Shown: positions 16,772 through 26,036 of the stretch, one piece after another | How the letters are laid out: each line of letters begins with the position of its first letter | Numbering within the stretch: position 1 is the first letter of the stretch | Source: Delftia acidovorans | GTDB lineage: Bacteria; Pseudomonadota; Gammaproteobacteria; Burkholderiales; Burkholderiaceae_C | Assembly: GCA_031286585.1 (NCBI GenBank) | Contig: JAITUC010000024.1 | Coordinates: 434,001-498,000, forward strand | Reading direction: 5' to 3' | DNA: 64,000 nucleotides | Notes under the pieces: model-generated | What the model saw: the letters and a program-made list of their open reading frames with translations, nothing else | Database searches by the model: none | Told to the model about the DNA's origin: nothing | Translations under genes and position numbers: made by a program

Positions 16772-17470
16772 ATGCAACGCACCCAAGACCTTTGCCGCAC
16801 CGGCCGCCGTTCATCGGCGGCTACGCGCTGGGCACTGGCGGCGCTTGTACCGATGTTTGTGCCGCTGGTGGTGGCGCTCACGGCAGGCCCGGCCTCGGCC
16901 CAGGTCATCCGCTGTACAGATGCCAAGACCGGCCGCGTCACCTACACCAACAGCAGTTGCAAGGACGGCGAAAACCGCGTGCAGGTGCAGGAAGCCCCCA
17001 GCCCAGAAGAGCTGGAACGCGAGCGCGCGCAGTCCGCCGCCGCCATAGAGCGCAAGAACCAGCAGCTGGCACGCGAGGAGGCTGAGCGCCGCACGCGTGC
17101 CCAGCAGGAGGAGCGCGAGGCGCGCAGCCGGCGCGAGCGCGAGAACTCGGCCCAGCGCGACAGCGGCGACTCCCCGGCCTGCCAGCAGGCGCGCCGCCGC
17201 CTGGACACCATCCTGGCCGAGTCCGATCCCGATCCCGCCACCTGGGGGCCGCGCAGCCAGGCCGCCCAGCAGCAGATGGAAATGGCCTGCCTGGGCCCCA
17301 AGGCCTATGAACAGCTGCAGCAATCGCGCGCATTGCAGCCCAATGCCATCAACCGGCCGTGGATCGTCGGGCGCCCCGTGCCGCCGCAGCCGCTGCCGCC
17401 TTCGGCGCCCATCTCGCACTGCAACGTGTTCCGCTGCTACGACACCAACGGCGGCATCCATCCGCGCTGA
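16772..17470 (+). CDS. DUF4124-containing exported protein
   Basis: A 232-residue exported protein. A signal peptide ends near PASAQ (about residue 44 from the ATG at 16772, which is preceded by GGAAAGGAAA). The mature start VIRCTDAKTGRVTYTNSSCKD is a DUF4124 domain with its two cysteines. A charged, helix-forming Glu/Arg/Gln segment follows (about 60-125), then two cysteines in SPACQQ and MACLGP and a proline-rich C-terminus with a last cysteine pair (HCNVFRC). DUF4124 proteins are common in betaproteobacteria and have no known role. The preceding lipoprotein gene shares the charged style, suggesting a common envelope function. Confidence 0.8.
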   Translation: MQRTQDLCRTGRRSSAATRWALAALVPMFVPLVVALTAGPASAQVIRCTDAKTGRVTYTNSSCKDGENRVQVQEAPSPEELERERAQSAAAIERKNQQLAREEAERRTRAQQEEREARSRRERENSAQRDSGDSPACQQARRRLDTILAESDPDPATWGPRSQAAQQQMEMACLGPKAYEQLQQSRALQPNAINRPWIVGRPVPPQPLPPSAPISHCNVFRCYDTNGGIHPR

Positions 17471-17471
17471 T

Positions 17472-18491
17472 TCAGGCGCGCAGGCCCTGCTCCACGGTGG
17501 GGTAGCGCAGGCGCAGGCCCAGCTCGGCCTTCAGGCGCTGGTTGCGCAGGCGGCGTGACTCCCCCATGAAGCTCAACAGGCTGGCCGGCAGCTCGCGCTG
17601 CGCCTGCTCGCGCGTGATGCGTGCGGGGCGCGGCAGGCCGTAGAGATCGGCCGCAAAGTCGAAATAGTCCCCCATGCGCAGCTGCGTATCGTCGCTGGCA
17701 TGGTAGATGCGCTGCGGCCGGCCGCGCCACAGCGCCCGCACGCAGGCGCGGGCCAGGTCGTCGGCATGGATGTGGTTGGTATAGACATCCTCTGCGGCGC
17801 ACAGCAGGGGCGTGCCGCGCAGCAGGCGCGCGCGCGGCGTGCCGTTTTCCCGGTCTGGCGCATAGATGCCCGGGATGCGAAGAATGCTGGCGCGCAGGCC
17901 GCCGCGCCCGGCAAAGCGCACAGCCCGCTCGGCGTTCACGCGGCGCTGGGCACGCGCCGTGGCCGGTGCGGGCAGGCGGCTTTCGTCGATCCAGGCGCCC
18001 TCGCAGTTGCCATAGACGCCGGAGGTCGAGCCATAGACCAGGCTGGACGGCCGGCCACGGCGGCGCAGCACGCGCAGCAGGGCCGTGGTGCGCGGGTCCA
18101 GCCACCAGCCCTCTTCGCCAGCGGGCGGATTGGGCGGTGGCGCCAGGTGGACGATGCGCGTGGCCAGGCCGGCCAGACGGCGCAGCGTGTCAGGCGCGTC
18201 CAGATCGCCCAGCAGCGGCGTGATGCCGCGCCCGCGCAGATCCTGCAGGCGCTCGGCGCCACGCGTCAGCGCCAGCACGCGCGGGCCCCGTCGTGCGGCG
18301 CCGGAGCGTGCGCCGGGCGCGCCCGCCAATGCACCAGCCACGCGCAGCCCCACGTCGCCGCAGCCGACGATGAGCACGCGTTCGCGTCGAAAGCGCGCCG
18401 GCAGCGCGCCCAATGGGTTTTGGTTTGAGGGCAAAATCCTGGCCTGTTGCGAGGGCGGCCAGCCGCGCGCCGCCGGTCGCGGCAGCGGCAT
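17472..18491 (-). CDS. NAD-dependent epimerase/dehydratase family protein
   Basis: A 339-residue SDR-type protein, similar in style to YeeZ-like reductases. The core starts at VLIVGCGDVGLRVAGAL (GxGxxG-like) and includes LVYGSTSGVYGNCEGAWIDE and YTNHIHADDLARA, as in extended SDRs. The ATG at 18491 gives about 37 extra N-terminal residues of low complexity and leaves only 69 bases to the divergent reductase start; TTG codons closer to the core could be the true start. Its stop lies two bases from the DUF4124 gene's stop, convergent. Function not known. Confidence 0.72.
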   Translation of the reverse strand: MPLPRPAARGWPPSQQARILPSNQNPLGALPARFRRERVLIVGCGDVGLRVAGALAGAPGARSGAARRGPRVLALTRGAERLQDLRGRGITPLLGDLDAPDTLRRLAGLATRIVHLAPPPNPPAGEEGWWLDPRTTALLRVLRRRGRPSSLVYGSTSGVYGNCEGAWIDESRLPAPATARAQRRVNAERAVRFAGRGGLRASILRIPGIYAPDRENGTPRARLLRGTPLLCAAEDVYTNHIHADDLARACVRALWRGRPQRIYHASDDTQLRMGDYFDFAADLYGLPRPARITREQAQRELPASLLSFMGESRRLRNQRLKAELGLRLRYPTVEQGLRA

Positions 18492-18560
18492 GTCCGTCCG
18501 GGAAAGAAGATCGCCGGCGCGCTCCACGCGCCCGCCAGCGCCCCCGAGGATACCGAGAAC

Positions 18561-19613
18561 ATGACCGAGATAGCCAACGCTTCCCACGAAATCACCGTAC
18601 AGCCCAGCGGCCGCACCTTCGCCACGCAGGGCAGCGAGACCATCCTGGCCGCCGCCATCCGCTCCGGCGTGGGCCTGCCCTATGGCTGCAAGGACGGTGC
18701 CTGCGGTTCCTGCAAGTGCAGGAAGCTCAGTGGCGATGTCACCCATGGCCCGCATGCCGACAAGGCGCTGACTGCCCAGGAAGAGGCCGACGGCTATGTG
18801 CTCACCTGCTGCGCCAGGCCGGCCACCTCGGTGGTGCTGGAGTCGCGCCAGGTCACCGATGCCAGCGCCTTCCCCATCAAGAAAATGCCCGTGCGCGTGG
18901 CCTCGCTGGAGAAAAAGTCGCACGACGTGATGCAGGTGCGCCTGCAACTGCCCGCCGCAGACAAGTTCCGCTACCACGCAGGCCAGTACGTGGAGTTCAT
19001 CCTGCGCGACGGTGCCCGCCGCGCCTACTCCATGGCCACGGCCCCCCACGTGCAGGACACGGCCCCGGGGCTGGAGCTGCACATCCGCCACATGCCGGGC
19101 GGCAAGTTCACCGACCATGTGTTCGGCGCCATGAAGGAAAAGGAAATCCTGCGCGTGGAAGGCCCGTTCGGCAGCTTCTTCCTGCGCGAGGACAGCGACA
19201 AGCCCCTCATCTTCCTGGCTTCGGGCACGGGTTTCGCGCCCATCAAGGCATTGCTGGAGCACATCCGCCACAAGGGCATCCACCGCTCCGTCACCCTGTA
19301 CTGGGGCGGACGCCGGCCGGAGGACCTCTACCTCGACGCCTGGGTGCGCGAGCAGGCCGAAGCCATGCCGCAGCTGTGCTACGTGCCCGTGGTCTCGGAT
19401 GCCCTGCCCGAAGACGCATGGACCGGCCGCACGGGCTTCGTGCACCAGGCCGTGCTCGACGACTTTGCCGACCTCTCGGGCCACCAGGTCTATGCCTGCG
19501 GCGCGCCCATCGTGGTCGATTCCGCGCACCAGGCCTATGTGCACCAGCGTGGCCTGCCCGACGAAGAGTTCTACGCCGACGCATTCACCACGGAAGCCGA
19601 CAAGGCAGCCTGA
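18561..19613 (+). CDS. 2Fe-2S/FAD/NAD(P)H reductase (AscD-like)
   Basis: A 350-residue electron-transfer flavoprotein: plant-type 2Fe-2S ferredoxin domain (about residues 5-95; cysteines in YGCKDGACGSCKC and LTCC), FAD domain (RAYSMATAP at about 155) and NAD(P)H domain (ASGTGFAPIKALLEHI at about 220). The layout matches proteins annotated as CDP-6-deoxy-3,4-glucoseen reductase, and also phenol or toluate dioxygenase reductases. No oxygenase or sugar genes are adjacent, so the partner is unknown. The ATG at 18561 fits the start of the ferredoxin domain. Confidence 0.85.
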   Translation: MTEIANASHEITVQPSGRTFATQGSETILAAAIRSGVGLPYGCKDGACGSCKCRKLSGDVTHGPHADKALTAQEEADGYVLTCCARPATSVVLESRQVTDASAFPIKKMPVRVASLEKKSHDVMQVRLQLPAADKFRYHAGQYVEFILRDGARRAYSMATAPHVQDTAPGLELHIRHMPGGKFTDHVFGAMKEKEILRVEGPFGSFFLREDSDKPLIFLASGTGFAPIKALLEHIRHKGIHRSVTLYWGGRRPEDLYLDAWVREQAEAMPQLCYVPVVSDALPEDAWTGRTGFVHQAVLDDFADLSGHQVYACGAPIVVDSAHQAYVHQRGLPDEEFYADAFTTEADKAA

Positions 19614-19704
19614 AGCCAGGCCAGATCAATCAATACGCAGAAAAACTGCTCTGCATACCTGCGCGCAGCCAGGTGTCGCAATTTTTTTGCACAATAGCGC
19701 CCCT

Positions 19705-20673
19705 ATGAACCGTAGAAACAGCCTTCTCTCGGTCATGGCGGCCGCTGCTGCCCTGGCCTCCCCGCTTGCGCTGGCGCAAGAGCCCATCCGCCTGATCGTG
19801 CCCTATGCGCCCGGCGGTCCGCTGGACATCACCTCGCGCGCGCTGGCCGAGCGGGTGCGTGATTCCCTGGGAGTGGTGATCATCGACAACAAGGCCGGTG
19901 CCGGCGGCAACATCGGCGCCGACGCCATTGCCCGGGCCACGCCAGATGGCATGACCATCGGCCTGGCCGCCACGGCCACCCATGCAGTCAATCCCTGGCT
20001 GTACGCCAAGATGCCCTATGACGCGGGCAAGGACTTCGCCGGCATTACTCAGATGGTGCGCGTGCCCAACGTGCTGGTGATGAACGCGGCCCGTGCCGAG
20101 CAGCTCAAGATCCACAGCGTGGCCGACCTGATCGCCTACGCCAAGGCTCACCCCGGCAAGCTCAACTACGGCAGCGGCGGCAACGGCAGCGCAGGCCACC
20201 TGGCCGGCGAAATGCTCAAGCAAAAGGCCGGCATCTTCGCCCTTCACGTGCCCTACCGTGGCGCCAACCCGGCCCAGCTGGCCCTGCTGTCGGGCGAGGT
20301 GGACTTCAACATCGACAACCTGGCCGCCGCAGCGCCCAATATCCGCTCCGGCAAGCTCAAGGCGCTGGCCGTGACCACGCTGAACCCCACCACGCTGCTG
20401 CCCGGCGTGCCCGCACTGTCCAAGACCTTCCCCGGCTTTTCCATCGACACCTGGTGGGGCCTGGTAGCCCCGGCCGGCACGCCCAAGCCCGTGCTGGACA
20501 AGCTGAGCAAGGCATTTGGCGATGCACTGGCCGCGCCCGAGACCAAGACCCGCTTCGAGACCCTGATGGCCGAGCCCGTGTCCTCCACGCCCGCCGAGTT
20601 CGACAGGTTCATGGCCGCCGAGCGCGCCAAGTACCAGCCCATCGTCAAGGCCTCCGGCGCCAAGGTGGACTGA
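19705..20673 (+). CDS. Bug/TctC family tripartite tricarboxylate receptor
   Basis: A 322-residue periplasmic solute receptor with a signal peptide (residues 1-24, LALAQ). Bug hallmarks: IRLIVPYAPGGPLDITSRALAE, NYGSGGNGSAGHLAGEML and LHVPYRGANPAQLALLSGEV. No TctAB genes are adjacent; it is an orphan receptor like the one at 6334-7308 but clearly different in the ligand-contacting loops. Ligand unknown, probably a carboxylate. It is convergent with the glycosyltransferase gene, nine bases apart. Confidence 0.88.
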   Translation: MNRRNSLLSVMAAAAALASPLALAQEPIRLIVPYAPGGPLDITSRALAERVRDSLGVVIIDNKAGAGGNIGADAIARATPDGMTIGLAATATHAVNPWLYAKMPYDAGKDFAGITQMVRVPNVLVMNAARAEQLKIHSVADLIAYAKAHPGKLNYGSGGNGSAGHLAGEMLKQKAGIFALHVPYRGANPAQLALLSGEVDFNIDNLAAAAPNIRSGKLKALAVTTLNPTTLLPGVPALSKTFPGFSIDTWWGLVAPAGTPKPVLDKLSKAFGDALAAPETKTRFETLMAEPVSSTPAEFDRFMAAERAKYQPIVKASGAKVD

Positions 20674-20682
20674 AGCCAGGCC

Positions 20683-22299
20683 TCATGGGCCGGTGCCGCA
20701 GCCCAGCGCTGCGGCCATGCCGGGCTCCCGGCTGTCGACACGCCACAACGCTGCAGCCTGGTCCCTCGCCAGGGGCTGCTGCGCCAGAAATGGATAGTTG
20801 CGGCGCGCGTTCTGGTCTCCCACGACCCAGGTGACACCTGCCGCGCACAGCCGGGCAGGCAACTGCCCAGGCGGCGGCAGCAGCCAGCGCCCCAGTTGCG
20901 GCGCAAAGCCTGCGGCGTCCTTCATCTCCTTGCGCCAGTTGTCATGCAGGTCGATGGCCGCATCATCCCAGCGCCCCACCACGGGGACGGGCTCGCGCAG
21001 CCGTGCATAGAACGGCACGTCATACCAGTAGCCATCCAGCATGTAGACAGGCTCGTCCATATGGCGCTGTGACTTCAGGGCCAGGCCCAGCTCGCGCGAC
21101 GAATGCACATGGCTGACGGCCAGGCCCGCCACGGCCGCCAGACCCAGGGCCGCGCTCAGGGCCATGCAGCCCAGCCAGGCGCGCCGGCGCCCAGCGGGGC
21201 CTGTAGCCGCCAGACTGGCATCCGCCATCAGCCATGCCAGCGGCGGCACGGCCGGCAGGATGTAGCCAATGAGCTTGGACTGGGGCAGCGAGAAGAACAC
21301 CAGCACGCAGCCGGCGGCCAGGGCCATCAGCAGCCGCACCGATGCGAGGAGCCCGTCGCCACCGGCGCGCCAGTAGTCCCGCTGCAGCAGGGCGCGCGAC
21401 CACAACAGGCCGGGCAGGCCCATCACCACCAGCACGGCCACGTAGAACCACCAGGGCTGCACGTTGTTGAAGCCAGAGGATGCAAAGCGCTGCAGATGCT
21501 GCACCACGAAGAAATAGTGGAAAAAACCATCAAAGCGCTGCTGCATGGCAAGAAACCAGGGCACGGCAATGGCGGCGAACAACGCAACACCCGGCAGTGA
21601 CAGCAGCGAAGGCAGCAGCCGCCACCGACCGCGCAGCAGCAGCCAGCTGCCGATGACCAGCGCAGGCAGCACAAAGCCGATGAGGCCCTTGGCCAGCACG
21701 CCCAGGGCTGCCAGCGCATACGCCAGGAGCAGCACATGCCGGGCAGGCAGGCCACGCTCCAGGCACAGCGCCGCATGGGCCAGGGCCAGGACCGTCGCGA
21801 CGATGATCCCGGCCACCAGCATGTCGAGATTGGCGAACTGGCCGCCGACGAAAAACAGGGGCTGCACCGCCAGCACCAGCAGCACCCGGCGCGCCAACGC
21901 CCGGCCCAGCCAACGCTGCGTGAACGCATACAGGGCCAGCGCGCCCAGCGTCGCACCCAGGATGGGCGCCGCACGCGCCGCCAGCTCACCCATGCCGAAC
22001 AGCTTCAGCGAGGCGGCCGTGATCCAGTAGAAAAGCGGGGGCTTGTGGAAAAAGGGCAGGCCGTCCAGCGTGGGGGTGAGCCACTGTCCCGAATGGAGCA
22101 TTTCCCAGGCGACCGCCACATAGCGCCCCTCATCGGGCAGCATCAGCGGACGCGCCCATGCCGTGGCGGCCAGCCATGCCAGCACCAGCAGGGCCATGCA
22201 GGCAAGGTCGCCGGCCAGCCCGCTGGCGTCCCTGGTGCGGTGCGACAGATCCGGCACGGGCAGGCCCTCGGCCATGCCGACCGGTGCGGAGAACCTCAT
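20683..22299 (-). CDS. ArnT-like membrane glycosyltransferase (GT83/PMT type)
   Basis: A 538-residue polytopic glycosyltransferase. A hydrophobic first helix is followed by MLPDEGRYVAVAWEMLHSG: the DEGRY motif carries the catalytic aspartate of the ArnT/PMT fold in the first periplasmic loop. About twelve membrane segments and a C-terminal periplasmic domain (from about residue 430) follow. Such enzymes transfer a sugar from a lipid carrier to lipid A, other glycolipids or protein; acceptor unknown here. The ATG at 22299 is chosen over a GTG two codons earlier. Confidence 0.82.
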   Translation of the reverse strand: MRFSAPVGMAEGLPVPDLSHRTRDASGLAGDLACMALLVLAWLAATAWARPLMLPDEGRYVAVAWEMLHSGQWLTPTLDGLPFFHKPPLFYWITAASLKLFGMGELAARAAPILGATLGALALYAFTQRWLGRALARRVLLVLAVQPLFFVGGQFANLDMLVAGIIVATVLALAHAALCLERGLPARHVLLLAYALAALGVLAKGLIGFVLPALVIGSWLLLRGRWRLLPSLLSLPGVALFAAIAVPWFLAMQQRFDGFFHYFFVVQHLQRFASSGFNNVQPWWFYVAVLVVMGLPGLLWSRALLQRDYWRAGGDGLLASVRLLMALAAGCVLVFFSLPQSKLIGYILPAVPPLAWLMADASLAATGPAGRRRAWLGCMALSAALGLAAVAGLAVSHVHSSRELGLALKSQRHMDEPVYMLDGYWYDVPFYARLREPVPVVGRWDDAAIDLHDNWRKEMKDAAGFAPQLGRWLLPPPGQLPARLCAAGVTWVVGDQNARRNYPFLAQQPLARDQAAALWRVDSREPGMAAALGCGTGP

Positions 22300-22444
22300 T
22301 GCCACAGCCCGCCCCCGGCCCCAGACCTTGCGGCCTCATACATCCGCTGGCGCGCCAGCCTTCCGAACCCATGATGCATATCGTGCTCCCGGCCCGCCGA
22401 CTGCGGGCCCGCGCACAATGTCGTGGCCGGCTCTTAAATCCGCC

Positions 22445-22966
22445 TTAACGGGGGCCTTTCGCCAAGGTCCCGCCATCCCGAAGGTGCCAGCCCGGTCCGG
22501 CGCTGCGCACGATGCCCTGCCCCGCCACGGCCTGCAGTTGCCCCGGCGTGACGCGCTGCGGCGCGATCTCGGCCAGCGGCACCAGCACGAAGGCCCGCTC
22601 GTGCATGCGGGGATGGGGCACGCTCAGGCGCGGCAGCGCCAGGCATTCGTCGTCCCACAATTCGATGTCCAGGTCCAGCGTGCGGGGCGCGTTGCGGTAG
22701 GGACGCTCACGGCCGGCCGCCAGCTCGATGGCCTGCAGCGCATCGAGCAGCGCCAGCGGCTGCAGCGTGGTGTGCACGGCGGCCACGGCGTTCAGGTAGT
22801 CCGGGCCGCTGGAATCGACGGGCGCCGTGCTGTAGAGAGAGGACACGGCCACAAGCCGCGTGCCCTGCAGCCCGTCAATGGCCCGCAGGGCCTGGGCCAG
22901 CGCCTGGCCCCGGTCGCCCAGATTGGCGCCCAGGCCAATGGCGACCCAGTGCCCCGGCTCAGTCAT
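22445..22966 (-). CDS. folK: HPPK, 2-amino-4-hydroxy-6-hydroxymethyldihydropteridine diphosphokinase
   Basis: A 173-residue HPPK, which pyrophosphorylates 6-hydroxymethyl-dihydropterin in folate synthesis. Family motifs: VAIGLGANLGDRGQALAQAL at the start, VSSLYSTAPVDSSGPDYLN, and the signature NAPRTLDLDIELWDD with the metal-binding aspartates, then HPRMHERAFVLVPL. The start ATG (22964-22966) overlaps the end of pcnB by eight bases, so the genes are translationally coupled; pcnB-folK is a common order in proteobacteria. Confidence 0.93.
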   Translation of the reverse strand: MTEPGHWVAIGLGANLGDRGQALAQALRAIDGLQGTRLVAVSSLYSTAPVDSSGPDYLNAVAAVHTTLQPLALLDALQAIELAAGRERPYRNAPRTLDLDIELWDDECLALPRLSVPHPRMHERAFVLVPLAEIAPQRVTPGQLQAVAGQGIVRSAGPGWHLRDGGTLAKGPR

Positions 22967-24542
22967 CCCCGCCCACGGCGCCATCACCACCGCCCTGCGG
23001 CTTGCGGCGGCGGCGGCGGCGCTTCTTGGGCGCAGCCCCCTCCTCGCCCTCCACCTGGGGCAAGGCGGCGGCAGGCGTGTCGGCCTGCTGCGCTTCGCCG
23101 GCGCCCTCGCGCGCAGGGCGGGCCTTGGCCACGCGGTGCACCTTGGGCTCGGCGCTGCGCTGGCGGGCGCGCTGCTCGTCGCGGGCCTGGGCGATCAGGT
23201 CCTCGCGGCGCGCGTCGTCGGCGTTCTGGAACTCCTGCCACCAGCTGGCCAGGCTTTCATCGACCTCGCCGATGTCGGCGCGCAGGCGCATGAAGTCGAA
23301 GCCCGCGCGAAAGCGCGGCTGGGCCACCAGGCTGAACGGCGTGGCGCCCGTGCGCTTGTCGAAGCGCGGCTGCATGACCCAGATCTCGCGCATGTCGGCG
23401 GCCAGCTTGCCGCGGCCCGAGACATCGCCGATGCGCTGGTCGAACACCTCGTCGATGGATTCCTGCAGCGCGGGGAAGGGGTGCTGGCGCTGGTTCAGGC
23501 GGCGCTCCCAGCCGGTCTTGACGTCATGCCACAGCACGCAGGCCAGCAGGAAGCTGGGCGCCACGGGCTTGCCCTCCTCGACACGGCGGTCGGTGTCGGT
23601 CAGCGCGGCGCGCACAAAGGGCTGCTCCGCGCGCTCGACCACCACATCCAGCAGCGAGTAGATGCCGCGTGCCAGTCCCAGGCCGCGCAACTGCTCCACC
23701 GAGGCCAGCGCGTGGCCGGTCTGCAGCAGCTTGAGCATTTCATCGAACAGGCGGCTTTGCGGCACATCGGCCAGCAACGGTTCGCATTCCACCAGGGGCT
23801 TGGCGGTCTTGGGCTCGATCTTGAAGCCCTTGCCCGCCAGCTTGGCCGCGAAGCGCACGGCACGGATGATGCGCACCGGGTCTTCGCGGTAGCGCGTGGC
23901 CGGGTCGCCGATCATGCGCAGCATGCGCTTCTTGGCGTCGTCGATGCCCTTGTGATAGTCCACCACGATCTGCGTGCGCGGGTCGTAGTACATGGCGTTG
24001 ATGGTGAAGTCGCGGCGCGTGGCGTCCTGGTCCTGCGGGCCCCAGACGTTGTCGCGCAGCACGCGGCCGCTGGCGTCCACCGCATGGTGCATGCCGGCGA
24101 GCTGGGCCTTGCTGGTGCGCTCGTTGCCGCTCACGGCCTCGGCCGCGCTGTTGTCCAGGAAGGCGCGGAAGGTGGAGACTTCGATGACCTCGTTCTCGCG
24201 CCCGCGGCCGTAGACCACGTGCACGATGCGAAAGCGCTTGCCGATGATGAAGGCGCGGCGGAACAGGCCCTTGACCTGCTCGGGCGTGGCATTGGTGGCC
24301 ACGTCGAAGTCCTTGGGACGCAGGCCCAGCAGCAGGTCCCGCACGGCGCCGCCGACGATGTAGGCCTCGTAGCCCGCGTCCTGCAGCGTCTCGACCACGT
24401 CGATGGCACGCCGGTCCACCAGGTTGGGGTCGATGCCGTGCACCTGCACGGGCACTTCCTGGCGCTTGCCGAAGGGTGACTTGCGGGCGCGGGGTGCAGC
24501 CGAGGTCTTGCCCAGCAGCTTGTCGATGATGTTCTTGATCAT
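22959..24542 (-). CDS. pcnB: Poly(A) polymerase I
   Basis: A 527-residue class II nucleotidyltransferase. The catalytic head reads YIVGGAVRDLLLGLRPKDFDVAT (about residues 57-80), followed by RRDFTINAMYYD and the RNA-binding region (DPATRYREDPVRIIRAVRFAAKL). PcnB adds 3' A tails that promote RNA decay; CCA-adding enzymes share the fold, but the long Arg-rich tail (KKRRRRRRKP near the C-terminus) and the position before folK favour PcnB. Its ATG overlaps the upstream HAD stop by ATGA. The tail is highly basic and may bind RNA. Confidence 0.9.
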   Translation of the reverse strand: MIKNIIDKLLGKTSAAPRARKSPFGKRQEVPVQVHGIDPNLVDRRAIDVVETLQDAGYEAYIVGGAVRDLLLGLRPKDFDVATNATPEQVKGLFRRAFIIGKRFRIVHVVYGRGRENEVIEVSTFRAFLDNSAAEAVSGNERTSKAQLAGMHHAVDASGRVLRDNVWGPQDQDATRRDFTINAMYYDPRTQIVVDYHKGIDDAKKRMLRMIGDPATRYREDPVRIIRAVRFAAKLAGKGFKIEPKTAKPLVECEPLLADVPQSRLFDEMLKLLQTGHALASVEQLRGLGLARGIYSLLDVVVERAEQPFVRAALTDTDRRVEEGKPVAPSFLLACVLWHDVKTGWERRLNQRQHPFPALQESIDEVFDQRIGDVSGRGKLAADMREIWVMQPRFDKRTGATPFSLVAQPRFRAGFDFMRLRADIGEVDESLASWWQEFQNADDARREDLIAQARDEQRARQRSAEPKVHRVAKARPAREGAGEAQQADTPAAALPQVEGEEGAAPKKRRRRRRKPQGGGDGAVGGDD

Positions 24543-25240
24543 GGTGCTTCGCCAAACAGGTCCAGAATGCGCCAGCCACGTTCCTGGGCCAGGGCGCGCA
24601 GCCGTGCATCGGGGTTGGTGGCCACGGGGTGGTCCACGCGTTCGAGCAGGGGCACGTCGTTCCAGGAGTCGCTGTAGAAGAAGCTCTCCACGCCGCTCCA
24701 GTCCAGGCCGCGCGCATCCAGCCACTGCTGCATGCGCTGGACCTTGCCGTCGCGCATGCTGGGCGTTCCACGGATCTCGCCCGTGAACCAGCCCCGGGCG
24801 TCGCGCTCCAGTTCCACGGCGATCAGCTCCTGCACGCCCAGTGCGGCGGCGATGGGGCGCGTCACGAACTCGTTGGTGGCCGTGACGATGATGATCTGGT
24901 CACCTGCCTGCCGGTGCGTGCGCAGCAGCTCCAGTGCCTGGGGGCGGATCGCGGGAGTGATCACTTCGCGCATGAAGCGCTCATGCGCCTCGCCAGCCTG
25001 TTGCGCGCCACGGCCGCAGAAGGCCTCGGTGGCAAAGCGCACATAGTCGTGCACGTCGAGCGTGCCGGCCTGGTAGTGCGCGAAGAACTCGGCGTTGCGG
25101 CGGCCGAATTCGGCCGGATCGGTCCAGCCGATGCGCGTCGTGAACTCGCCCCACTCGTAGTCCGAATCGAGCGGCAGCAGCGTATGGTCCAGGTCGAACA
25201 ACGCCAGCCGGGGCCGGAGTTGCTTCTGATCAGAGGTCAT
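24539..25240 (-). CDS. HAD-IB family phosphatase
   Basis: A 233-residue haloacid-dehalogenase hydrolase of subfamily IB (SerB-like). The nucleophile motif is LFDLDHTLL (DxDxT variant), motif II is the threonine of VTATNEF, and the acidic motif is YSDSWNDVPLL. Substrates of this group include phosphoserine-like and phospholipid-like phosphates; which one is not clear. It lies between hda and pcnB, overlapping pcnB by ATGA, so it belongs to the same operon. The ATG at 25240 is favoured because upstream residues are not protein-like. Confidence 0.85.
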   Translation of the reverse strand: MTSDQKQLRPRLALFDLDHTLLPLDSDYEWGEFTTRIGWTDPAEFGRRNAEFFAHYQAGTLDVHDYVRFATEAFCGRGAQQAGEAHERFMREVITPAIRPQALELLRTHRQAGDQIIIVTATNEFVTRPIAAALGVQELIAVELERDARGWFTGEIRGTPSMRDGKVQRMQQWLDARGLDWSGVESFFYSDSWNDVPLLERVDHPVATNPDARLRALAQERGWRILDLFGEAP

Positions 25241-25328
25241 GCATATCCTAAAAAAATGGGTCCCGCGCTGCCCTTGCAACGCAGGCTCCGCCGGCTCCCG
25301 CAGTCCCCGCCCGCACGAGAATGCGGGC

Positions 25329-26036
25329 TCATTCGGTTTCCAGCATCGTCTTGAGCAACGGGATGGTGATGGCGCGCTTGTTGCGAAGCGCAAAGCCGTC
25401 GAGCATGTCGAGCAGCTGCATCAGGCTGCCCAGGTCGCGCGAGAAGCGCTTGAGCATGTAGTCCATCACATCGTCGCCCAGAAAAACGCCACGGGCATCG
25501 GCCTCCTGGCGCAGCACCGCGCGGCGCGCGGTTTCATCGAGCAGTTGCAGCTGGAACACATGGCCCCAGCCCAGCCGCGTGCGCAGATCCTCGCGCAGCT
25601 TGAGGTCGGCCGGCGGCAGGGGGCCGGCTCCCAGCACCCAGCGCGGCGAGCCCGTGGCCGGGCTCGTCGCATTCACGAACCAGTTGAAGGCCCGCGCCTG
25701 CTGCAGCGGAGTGTAGATGTCCACGTCGTCCATCAGCACCGCGGCCCAGCGCTCGTCGAACGGAGGCGGGAACAGGGTGGAGGCATCCATCCAGCCCACC
25801 ATGGCGCCCTGCTCGCGCAGCGCCTCGCGCACAGCCTTGAGCAGGTGGGTCTTGCCCGAGCCCGACTCGCCCCAGAGATAGGTGGGCACCGGCGTGCGGG
25901 CGGTCTGCATGCGGCCGTCGCCCACCCAGTGGCGCAGATGGTCGATCACGGCGGCATTGGGACCGACGAAAAAGCGCGACAGCGTCGGGCTCGACGCCAT
26001 GCTGATATCCAGAGCCAGCTGCTTCATCTGCGACAT
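25329..26036 (-). CDS. hda: DnaA regulatory inactivator Hda
   Basis: A 235-residue AAA+ protein related to the DnaA ATPase domain. It works with the DNA-loaded beta clamp to make DnaA hydrolyse ATP after initiation. Visible: clamp-binding motif QLALDI at the extreme N-terminus, Walker [13 protein letters not shown], Walker [10 protein letters not shown], arginine-finger region [17 protein letters not shown] and sensor 2 [12 protein letters not shown] chose the ATG at 26036, which has AGGAAAGGGGG upstream; the ATG three codons later would equally keep the clamp motif. It is divergent from purM. Confidence 0.9.
   Translation of the reverse strand: MSQMKQLALDISMASSPTLSRFFVGPNAAVIDHLRHWVGDGRMQTARTPVPTYLWGESGSGKTHLLKAVREALREQGAMVGWMDASTLFPPPFDERWAAVLMDDVDIYTPLQQARAFNWFVNATSPATGSPRWVLGAGPLPPADLKLREDLRTRLGWGHVFQLQLLDETARRAVLRQEADARGVFLGDDVMDYMLKRFSRDLGSLMQLLDMLDGFALRNKRAITIPLLKTMLETE

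Noticed and set aside
17472..19544. 690-codon fusion of the SDR protein with an upstream domain
   Set aside because: The N-terminal half is antisense to the 2Fe-2S reductase and has no domain; the SDR begins near 18491 or later.
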